Shown here piece after piece: positions 34,599 to 43,919 of a stretch of DNA of 64,000 bases. The DNA comes from Kappaphycus alvarezii (lineage: Eukaryota > Rhodophyta > Florideophyceae > Gigartinales > Solieriaceae). The notes under the pieces were generated by a model, which did no database searches, was not told the DNA's origin, and worked only from the letters and a program-made list of their open reading frames with translations. The stretch is from contig NADL03000018.1 in NCBI GenBank assembly GCA_002205965.3, positions 434,001 to 498,000 of the forward strand. The letters are read 5' to 3'. Position 1 is the stretch's first letter. Every line of letters starts with the position of its first letter. The translations under genes and the position numbers were made by a program.

Positions 34599-35079
34599 AG
34601 TAGAAAAATAAAAGCGCGTCACTCACCTCCGGCCTTGTGTTCATCAGATACAATCAGTCGAATAGCTGAGTCTCCAATTTAAAGTTCTCGAAAAAAAGCC
34701 AAACACAGCCACACATCTTTACTCGAAACCTACTTCGAAGCACAAGAAAAAAGGCATCAGATGTTGATGGAAGAAGTGAAGAACACTGACGAAAGAGCCA
34801 AGGTGATCTGTGCTAGAAGCTAGTGCGCTAGAAGAGCTAGTGCGAATTTTTAAGCTGATGATGCAAGGTTGCTGACACATAATAAACAAAGCATCTTCGT
34901 GCTGTTTTCCTGCGTTCGATTCAGAAGTGATCGTTTCTTCTTCTTCATCCTTTTGTCTTGAGGAAGGACAAATTCTTCGAATTCTCCATCCCTAAGTGCC
35001 ATTTTGAGCAATATTATGCACGCAATACAAAAACATAGTTATATCGCACTCATGGTTCAACCTGAGTCCCTCTTTCAAC

Positions 35080-36119
35080 ACAGAAAATTTGTGTTTTAGT
35101 ATGCCAAAAGCACACTCAACTGGCTTCCTTGTTTGACTAGCAATACCATTCCAATGTTTAAGCACTGGGTTCGCAGCTTGCTAACGTTGGCTTGCTGTTT
35201 TCACATGTTTCTGATAAAGTGAACGCGCAGTCTGCCATCAAATAAGGGCGTACATGTATGTTTCTTACGAGCAGATCAGGAAAGTCTCTCCCAAACATTC
35301 TCCAGAGTCAATATTCGCTTTCAAAGTACTGCGGTCGTATATGGTAGAATCTCCAAGCACGCCTAGGTGTCCAAATTCTACGTACAAGAACTTGTGGCTG
35401 GCATTAACCACTGCGAATATCACAATACTCGGGTAACCTTTATAACAACGGTATTTGTAGAGTTGTTCATCGGGACAAGAAAGCCATTTTATATGCGTAC
35501 CGTCGACGGCCCCGACACAGTATTGAAGCACGGCAACATCCTGAAATCCTTTCATCGTTGCGGCAATCTTTTCTTCTTCCACGGGAAAGTCGATGTGGCC
35601 ATTGTGCTGTGTTGTAATTGCGGTTGAAACTTCACTGATTATCGGACTGACTGTATTTGTACCGATACCGAGTTGACATGAGGTTTTCTTGCACGCAGAT
35701 CTTCCTGCATACAGCAAAAATGCTGCTAATTCAACTTCTGCGGGTAGTGCCTGGCGGAATTGCGTCGGATTCCGTTCAATGGATGAACGTATCTCATTCG
35801 TAACACGAAAAAACAGTTTGTAGGGAATGCGAAACGTTGCAGACCATGAAAAAGACAGAAGGAATTCGTTGGGAAGTGCATAGTCAAAAAACCAGTCTAG
35901 GTTGTTCTTCGATCGCTGCCACGCTCGTCCATGAATGCCTGATCGGTAGTCTCTGCGGTAGGAACAAATGAAGGGCGTGCTCTCTTCTGTAATCTTTGAA
36001 AAAACTTCGAGTTCATCGCCGTCTTCTGTTGTCGCAACGAGTAAAGCAAGAGAAAGCAATAGTTTACGGCGTTTTTCACTCGACGCCATGGTTATCCGAG
36101 ACGTGGTGATTGTCCACAC
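35080..36119 (-). pseudogene. HARBI1-type transposase (DDE_Tnp_4)
   Basis: The transposase of the Harbinger element at 33869-36257, a DDE endonuclease. The open frame of 284 codons (36119-35265) covers the N-terminal helices (FRIPYKLFFRVTNEI, residues 96-110; LPAEVELAAFLLYAGR, 125-140) and the first part of the nuclease: YCVGAVDGTHIKWLSCPDE with the first catalytic Asp at 206, CYKGYPSIVIFAVVNASHKF, and GVLGDSTIYDRS with the second Asp at 257. The rest is out of frame downstream: RPYLMADCAFTLS (about 35215-35255) and RKPVECAFGILKHKF (about 35083-35127), in which the Glu after PV is the third catalytic residue (about 35115). So two frame changes, near 35275 and 35160, break an otherwise complete gene. 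ATG at 36119 or 36089 could be the start. Confidence 0.85.
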
Positions 36120-36242
36120 CTTGTATCCACTCTTGGAGCGACCCCAAAATCTCGAGTTTTCGGACCCATTGTGGACAGGAATGCTGTTGTCCTAGAAAAA
36201 GGGAAGTACCCAGAATAATGGGGATTTGGACAAAATATGTCT

Positions 36243-36257
36243 AGTGTAGAAAGGGCC
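36243..36257. repeat. Harbinger terminal inverted repeat, right
   Basis: AGTGTAGAAAGGGCC, the exact reverse complement of the left end, followed by TTA at 36258-36260. Confidence 0.9.
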
Positions 36258-36260
36258 TTA

Positions 36261-36852
36261 AAATAGGGCGCCCGTAACTGTAAGACATTATTAGTAAGCT
36301 CGCATTTCAATAATGAACTAGAATTCTCGCAAGCTGAGTACACGTGGCATGGTAGTCCCCGAGTTATTTCAATCACCATATTGATTTTCAAATCACGCAA
36401 TGTCTGCGTACACAATTGTGAGTAATACCCTGCAAGGGTATTACACATGGCATAAACGCGACAGCAGAAATACGAAAGAATTAGTAACGACAGCGTAAAT
36501 ACGGCAGTTGCAAAAGAGTTAATGTTTCGATCAAGAGGGGGGGAAGCCAAAGGATTGGGAGCCTTGGCCAAGCAACAACACGGAAAAGGAGTAAAGAAAT
36601 GGGGAAAAATGACGACATGGCTAGCGTTCAGGAGAGATGGCGGTGCAGGGGGATATGGGAGATATTATTGTTGTGCTTTGCTTTGCTTTGGTTTTTTGGT
36701 TTTAGAGAGTTGGCGTAGCGATAGGCGGTAGTGCGCGTAGCAGCAAAGGCTCCGCCACTAAAGTGCAATCCTGTAAAAGTAATAGCTCTTAGAGTTCTAA
36801 TAAGGCCTTTATTTGTGCCTGTGGATGAGGTCCATCATCATCACAAACTTTT
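36261..36852. other. No recognised gene
   Basis: Short ORFs on both strands without motif (minus 36571-36092 runs into the Harbinger end; plus 36522-36731). A CTTTG-rich run occurs at about 36675-36695. Confidence 0.35.
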
Positions 36853-37842
36853 TTATTCCAGGCTTTTAGTGGCCTCTCGCTCCTTTTGACGCTCTTCATG
36901 ATCCTTGTTACGTTCTTCCAGCTCGTTTGCATACTGCTTGCGTTCAAAACTCAGCTTTTACGATTCTGAAACCACTCTTACCATGTTCGCGTCCTTAAGT
37001 CGCCCCAAAAGACGAAAGGCCATCTCTCAAGTCTACTTCCCTTTTGCGACGCTTTTGCTTCTTTCTACCACTATTAGAGCCATTGTTGATTTCATCCTTC
37101 TCACTACCACTCTATGCATCGGTTCCGCACGAATCTGAACCGCTGTGTTGCCTCTTCCAAAGGAGTGCCATCTCCACCACTTGACGACTGAGCTTCTTCT
37201 CCTCATTCTCGTTCCGATCTATCTATTCCCTCGCCGCATTCTTTTCGTTGGCAAAGACGCCTTTTCCTCCCTCATTTGGGACAGCTCTTGATACAGCTCC
37301 CCCATTTCATCTCCCGTCACTCCAAAGAGCCCTGAATTTCGGGTATTTTCGCGGTTAAACTCGTCCTGTGGACGATTCGAACGGTCTTGAACGGCCCTTT
37401 ACGTTAAATTATGCGTCATATGTCGGTTCATCTTTACCTTACTTGCCACTTATTCATATCTCTCCTTAACAGTACCGTATACTGCTATATGTGGCCGTGT
37501 AGCTGCAACATTCTTGACTATGACGAGATCTTCTAGGGGGAGGCACTTTCCTCTCTTCTCCAGTATGCATGGACCATCTGCGCCGCCAGTGAAGCGTGCA
37601 TCGCTGGTTGTCAGTACCGTAGCACCATTTAAAGATGCATATGCGTTGGAGGGATGAAAGGAATCGCTTTTGCTTGGGTTGGTAACTTCTGCAATATCTA
37701 TGGTTCCGTTCCTTTTAGCAGATAATGGAGGTGTTATGGCACTACAGTAAATGATATTTGCGCCAAATGCCGGTACAACTGTCCTCAAATGCACAAAAAA
37801 ACCCGTGAGTAACTGGCCCCATTTGAGCATGAAAGCGCGCAA
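36853..37842 (-). pseudogene. Myb/SANT-like protein with coiled-coil tail, copy 1 (broken)
   Basis: A minus-strand gene, open for 130 codons from 37842 and then continued in other frames to a stop at 36853-36855. After a loose N-terminus it reads KRGKCLPLEDLVIVKNVAAT (about 37500-37560) and AVYGTVKERYE, then VASKVKMNRH, RAVQDR, a linker GLFGVTGDEMGELYQELSQM (about 37270-37330) and a basic coiled coil ending in NELEERNKDHEERQKEREA (about 36870-36925). The ED(L)xxxKxVxxxxPHxxxxGxxxxRxExVA pattern followed by QDR resembles the Myb/SANT-like DNA-binding domains common in algae and oomycetes, both as host proteins and as Harbinger partner proteins. Several stops and frame changes. The copy at 53924-54792 has the same plan. 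Confidence 0.5.
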
Positions 37843-38464
37843 TTATGGGCATAATTCTGCACAAAGCTGTCAGCGATGTAATTTTTGTGAGATATTTATC
37901 TCCTCACTAGTACACGGCCACATGCATAATCTTAATATTACCATAAGACAGAAAACAGTAGATTCCTGCCTCTCTCCACGCTCACAGTGAACGAAATCCT
38001 CTCCAGTACCCCCAAAAAGACAGAATGCCCCGTAGAACACCTTCCACGGAAATTGAGCAAAATCAAGCGCTCGAATATCGCTCCAAAGGACTCATTATAT
38101 CCCCTTTTACTACAAAGTTGTCTATAAGTCCATATATTCCGAATGATTTCTTTCAAACCCCTAAGTAATACAATAATAATAAGATCTGAGGAGCGGAAAT
38201 GTCAGAAAGGCTTCCAAGGGATGCAAAACATCTGTAGCCTTGAATACCCAAGTATAATTCACGATTTCAAAGTGCTAAATTCGACAATTTCCAAACATGC
38301 AAGGCTGTTTTCAGTTCGGAAAGCGCTTCAGACTCACTGTTTATTCAAGAAGAGATAAATTTTTGGTCATTTTTCATCATTCCTTTAGCGATGCAAAATG
38401 GATTTGTTTTTTTACATCAGAAGCGTTTTAAGATGAATAGGATGGGCAATCAAGCCATTGGCAT
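37843..38464. other. No recognised gene
   Basis: Short motif-free ORFs only (minus 38156-37938, plus 38143-38358, plus 38391-38630, the latter running into the Gypsy LTR). Ends in GGCAT (38460-38464), the left target duplication of the Gypsy element. Confidence 0.4.
38460..38464. repeat. Gypsy target-site duplication, left
   Basis: GGCAT, repeated exactly at 51320-51324 next to the other LTR. Confidence 0.85.
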
Positions 38465-39351
38465 TGTAGATAGTAGGATGGTTTTGGCCAACACTACGCA
38501 CATGTGCAAGGCACACCTGCCTCGCGGTAAATCCCAGGTGTGTGCGCGCGAACTTACACTGGCCAAGGTTAGAGAGGGAGGAAGTCGTAAAGGGACTGAA
38601 AAGGTAGTAGATCGGCGAGAGACGCGTTAGCGCTGCGAAGAAAGGTTACTACCAAAGACCAGACTTTTCGGGAACAACTCGCCTACCTCGGGGCGTTTAC
38701 TGTGGCCGAAGCCAGAAAACATTAGTACTATTTCAAAACTACACTAAACTACAGCGAAAGTGGCCGAGTATCGGAAAAGGTCCCACAAATGTCCATCTAT
38801 GAGGGTTAATCAACGAACGTTTCCCTCACTGTGCGAGATGGCCGCTACAGTTAGCCCTCGTCCACATAGTTAGCGTGATCGAGTGGCGTTTCTGTTAGTT
38901 GGTTAGTTATTGGCCAAGCGTGCGAGATATAGACAATGTCAATAGTGCTTGACAGTAGTTGGCAGTTAGCTGACAGTAAAGTATACTCTAAAGTTGTTAG
39001 GTTGCTCACATAGTTGACAAGCTCCCTTGGCCACGTGTCATAGTTGTTATCTTGACACGTGTGTGAGTTGTCGGTCACACGTGTATGAGTTGTGCAGCAC
39101 ACGTGTGGGAGTTGCGGTCACACGTGTAAGAGTTGGCAATGTACACTTGTGGGCTGATAGGGCCTGAAGCGGGTCCGATGGGTCCCAGGGGTCCTCCGTG
39201 GCCCTGAGATATCTGTCTTAGCATGATTGGCCATTTTGGAGCATCGAAAAAGTATCCCAAAAATAGGATCCTTGTCCACCCTCGGAAAAGTAACGGAAAA
39301 AACAAGGTGGCCACGGCCATCATACCACAGAGCCACGGCCATCATACCACA
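38465..39351 (-). repeat. Gypsy 3' LTR
   Basis: 887 bp, TGTAG...CCACA on the plus strand. It is the longer LTR copy: it carries an extra repeat unit of about 42 bp in the CACGTG array (about 39080-39122) and a 22-bp tandem duplication at its right edge (ending 39329 and 39351). Confidence 0.9.
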
Positions 39352-39366
39352 GAGTCTCTCCCCCTC
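39352..39366 (-). other. Gypsy polypurine tract
   Basis: On the minus strand GAGGGGGAGAGACTC directly precedes the 3' LTR, the place and composition of the plus-strand primer site of LTR elements. It fixes the minus orientation. Confidence 0.75.
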
Positions 39367-39905
39367 GAGACCGAGGCGCCCCGACGAGATTCCAAAAAAT
39401 CGTGGTAAAATACGTACTGTACACCTGCGGCCAAATATTCAAAATTAAATGGCCGAATATACACGTGCAACGTAGGGTCACATCTCAGGTGCGTGTGCAC
39501 ACAGTGTGGCACAATCTCAAATAACAAGTTGGCCACTTCCAATAAATAATCAAAATTCCATATCTGGCCAACGTCGTCGGGTGCAATATGTTACCGGCCA
39601 ATGGGGTAATTTTGAACCAACCAAGTTGATTGTACTGTACGGGGGTTGGTACAGTTGGGGTGTGTCCTAGCACCATGCCAAGTATGCGGTGTACAGGAGC
39701 CAACCTCAATTGCCCCTCGGTCATGGCCATGATTTACCGTAACTTGGCCACCCCGAGCACCTCACCGGTCAACTCTCCAACCCTCCCCACACTGACAACC
39801 GGACGCCTTGTTTTCCGATCTCGGCCAGCAAGGTACTGTGTCGGCCAAGTCATCCACTGGTTTTCATCGCTGCGTAAGATTGTTGCGGCCAGTTGACAAC
39901 TAATT

Positions 39906-42900
39906 ATGACCGATCGCGAGCGTGAGGAGTTCATCAGGAACTTGCTGGACATTCCGGATCGTTCGGCCAAACCAATTCAAGACGAGATTGAGTTGTCCGA
40001 TTGCCAAGGGGTCGCAGATACATCGGCCCATGCGAAAAAGGTGGCGAAGTCATCTCGTGTACGTCGGACAAATCGGATGGGTACATTACGAACAAAATCT
40101 GCGTTGGCCAAGTCGCCTCGTCGTAAACGAAAAGTGGTCGAGGAGGACAGTTCATCGGACTTGAACGCAGTGGCCGATGCAATAGCAAAGCGTAAAGGTG
40201 GCCGCAGTCCAGGAGTCATGCGCATGTCGGCTCGCGGTGTAATGCCGAAACCTGTTGTGGTCGATCCGAGTGACGCGGGCAGTGAAGGTGAAGACGGGGC
40301 TGCCAACTCATTGAAACGGGGGCCTCCGATTGCCTCTTCTGTTGGCCGAGTGGGCAAGGGGAAGCGAGTGAAGCAGGGGAGCGCTGGGTCGTCAAGGAAA
40401 GGGAAAAAGGAGACGGCCAATGTTCAGGTTAGAATGGCCAGTGGCCAGGGAGTTATGGGTCCTCGGCCAAGCCCTTTGTCATTGGCCATCGCGCGTCCTT
40501 CGAAACCAGTGGTCAAGGTGGAGCTTTCAGAGGGGGCGGGGGCATCGACTATGGGGGAGGTACAAACAAAAACTGTGTGCTGTGCATCCCCGGTGAAGAC
40601 GGGGACTGGTCTGAGGTCGGCTCCCGCAACTCCATCAAATCGGCCAATCGAAGTGATCAACTTGATTGATTCTGACAGCGAGGGAGTCCGCCTTCGAAAA
40701 TACTGGCCAAAATTTCACCCAAGGCCGTTGCCAAGAAACAACAATCGCGGCCAGCGGAACCTGGGAGGACTCCCACGTACACCACACGCGGCCCCTTGGC
40801 GACGTACTTGGCCACCCATCTCAAGTCACACGGCCATTCTCTGTTGCTCGTCCTTCTCCGGAAGTATCAAGCGGGGGATAGGGGGTCCTAGTTCCGTTCT
40901 CGGCAATACAGTGTGCTCAACCTCTACAGTATCATCCCGCATCTAGCCAATATCAAGAGGAACCGGTCGTCACAGAACCTTACATTCAAGTTGAGGACAT
41001 GGGAGATACGCAGCCGCGGCCGAGAATGATCGACATTGGTCCAAGCGACAATGCGCGCCGCGATGAAAGGTTGTCGAAGTACTTTAGGATTCCTCCGGCT
41101 GACGACTGCACTGGTTTCATGCCCTTTGACTTGATGATCGGCCAAGCTCCTATCCGTCCTCCGGGATTCCGGATCATGATTATCCTGATCTGGTCACGAC
41201 TGAGTTGGCCGGTAACTGGCACACAACCCCCATGCGTATGACGTTTGACCAAGCTCGCAATTGGAGTTATGCGAAACAGGACATTCGTCGCTTGACGAAT
41301 CCTGGTGTGGCCAATGCGCGAACGCGGTTTGAGAAGTTCGTGGAGTGCGTTGGTCCCCTATACATGATACCTTCCAACTTCATGTCTGACCGTACCTTTC
41401 TCCTTCATCCTGACCATGCCCCCTTTGTGGAGGCATGTGTTGCTAATCTTTGCGGCCAACCGGGGTCTCCTCTTGTTAACGGCCGACTGTACAGTCCCCC
41501 TTTTCCTCGGATGGATAACCGTTCCGCACTGAATCGAGTGTGGACTTCAGCACGTGCGGCCAACCATGCCATGGGCATCATGATGGACGCCTGTGACTGG
41601 ATCGCGGTGGCCGATTTCGATGGTCGTCCCGGTCTTCGTCCTCCAGCGGAAAGATGTTGATCAAGACATGGTTTGCTCTTGCGCGGGAATTCCGCGGTCA
41701 AGCTTTGCTCCTTGGCCAAATCGTTTGCGGAATGGCATGGCTCCGTTGGGACCACCGCTCTTGACGCCGCCGATTGCAGTTTATTTCGGCGTTGCGGCGA
41801 GAAATTTCACAAGGGAGATGCGTGAACTGTACTTGGATGAGTTGAACTTTGAGTTGACCACCATGACATTAATGGCGGTGGCATACGACATCCGTTTCTC
41901 GAAGCGCATCTATTATTATCCGGCCTAATTGATTCGTTCTATCGACTTGACAGTACGGGGAGCTCCCGACTTCGTGTCAAGTCGTCGGCCAAGGTATTGG
42001 AGCGGGGTTGCACTCTCTCCGTGCTCTACTCCAAGCGATGCGAACGGCCAATGCAAGTCCCGAGCACTACTTCAGCAAGTGAATCTTTGATAAGGTGACC
42101 GGCGCGCGCCGCGTTACTGTGGCTTCGAGATCCGAGACGGCTCAACGTTCCGTCATAACAACTCATTCGGAGCACAGGTCGCTCATCCGAAAACTATGGT
42201 TCCGGCCAACATGCTGCAATCGTTGGACGAAGTTCGTCGCATTACAATGCGTCAAGGTCGCGTTGAAAACTGGCCGTTGGGGGAGCTGTTAGCTCGCTTC
42301 GACAGTGTTTGGGCGTGAGGGAGTCATATAATAATGATGTTAATGGTGGTTCTCAAGGTGGCCGTGGTCCTGCTCGTCCGATTCCATCAGAGGAACTGAT
42401 TCAGCAGATCAACTACTGGCGCAACTGTGAGGAAGTTATTTCACGTGAGGTTGACCGGCTATCACCCAACTTGGCCGAGCACGCGATGATCAAATGTCGG
42501 CCGGCGAGAATCTGGTCAAGCCGCTGGGGAGTTAACTGAGGTCCGTAATCAGCTGGGCGAGGTTCAACGCAATTATGAGTCAATGGAGGCACGTTGTCGT
42601 CGTAAGGAGGGAGAGTTTGTGCGCTTGACAAATAATCTGGCCAGCGCACGAGAGTTAACAGTATCGGCCGCGTAACGCGTAGAACATGCGAGTACAGCGC
42701 GTCGACTTGAAACGGCCGAGGCGAAAATCACCTCGCTGCGCGCTGAACGCAATTTGTGGCGTTCTCAAGCATTGAACTTGGCCACCATAGTTGTACCTGC
42801 TTCGTCTCGGGCCAATTCCTCATCCGGTGCGACTGGTCGTCGTTGTTGCGGGAGTCGCCCCGCGTCATTCAAGCGGTCAAGCTCCGCAAGCTTCAATGGC
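39906..42900 (+). pseudogene. Antisense extra gene inside the Gypsy element
   Basis: Coding-like frames on the strand opposite to gag-pol fill the space between pol and the 3' LTR. The first frame (39906-40946) has about 270 residues of good quality: a helical start, a basic nuclear-localisation-like stretch KSPRRKRKVVEEDSSSD near residue 70, Ser/Lys-rich disordered sequence, and EVINLIDSDSE at 249-259, which has the form of a SUMO-interaction motif (hydrophobic core plus acidic tail). Around 41205-41930 lies a globular-looking segment, and about 42370-42800 a long charged coiled coil. I recognise no enzyme. Antisense extra ORFs downstream of pol are known from plant Tat-lineage Gypsy elements such as Grande; whether this one is related is unknown. 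Now broken. Confidence 0.6.
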
Positions 42901-43919
42901 GGATGAGAGTAACCCGTATGACTCGTAGTAGGTAGGTGGAGGGAATGGTACAGTAATGCATTGGCCAAATTGACTTGATAAAATTTCTGCGTCCATGGGT
43001 GCCCATGACCATTGATGTTTGGCCAAACTCTCTTTCTGTCTTCCCCCATACAACTCCTTTCCGTAACTCCATCCTCAATGAATCGAGTTCAAACCTCCTT
43101 CATATCAAAACTGCGGCCATCTTCGCCATCGACTTCCAGTTTGTCGACGTCCAACTCATGAGTTATTCCCAAGTCGGCCGATCCAAAATTGTTTGGTCAG
43201 GCTTGTTAGCTGGTCAAGGTTAGTATATTGTTAACCTTGGTTAGTATCCTTGTTAGTTATTAGTATCCTTCGATTATTTCATCAATAAATTACAGTCCCG
43301 TAATCTCCACTTGCTGAACATGTCATATTCAATTAGTTCAAGGTCCACAGTCCACCATCATAAAAGGGAGGCGGATGCTCATGTTACGACCACAATATTA
43401 CGTTTTTGACTCCTTTACCATATTTTACCGAGCGTGCTCGCACGGTAGGGTGGCCAAAAAATACTCAAACATATGACCGAAACACAGCAGGTCCAAAACG
43501 TAGACAGCAGAAACAGAACACAGTGCAACAAACAGTCAAGCAAAACGGTTTCACATACTTTTGGCCATCACTCCCAAACCGTCCGCAACGTTGGCCATCG
43601 TTCGCGTCTCGCGTGCACCCTCCGACATACCTTTCCCTCTTCTTCTTCACTCTTGCCTTGGCCGTTTCCGTTTTCCGTCGCCCTTGACACCAGCGACTAC
43701 CGTGGCCACGTTGAATGTATTACCAAAGCGGCGTGTTGCGATTACTGGAGGCGATCATCATCAGACATGTCAAAGCAGGAACGAAAGCAAAAGGCAGAGA
43801 GCTACCAAGGAGCTACCCAGGGTCAGGGAGATACCCAGGTCCCCCCTTCTTCTCCTGCGTTCGCGCCCCGCGGACGCTTTCTTCGGCCGGGTCTGCGTCT
43901 GCGAGCGAGGTAAGCGGAT

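Larger units (their letters stand above)
33869..36257 (-). mobile_element. PIF/Harbinger DNA transposon with intact ends
   Basis: A 2389-bp element bounded by perfect 15-bp terminal inverted repeats GGCCCTTTCTACACT (33869-33883, and its reverse complement at 36243-36257) and flanked by a TTA target duplication (33866-33868 and 36258-36260), the 3-bp TWA target type of PIF/Harbinger. It encodes a HARBI1-type DDE transposase on minus and possibly a second, short ORF on plus, the usual two-gene plan of the group. The ends look fresh but the transposase frame is broken near its C-terminus, so this copy could move only if helped in trans. Confidence 0.9.

Noticed and set aside
39977-40420. 147-codon minus ORF in the Gypsy element
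   Set aside because: Shadow of the plus-strand antisense gene, whose frame is longer and has the clearer protein character.
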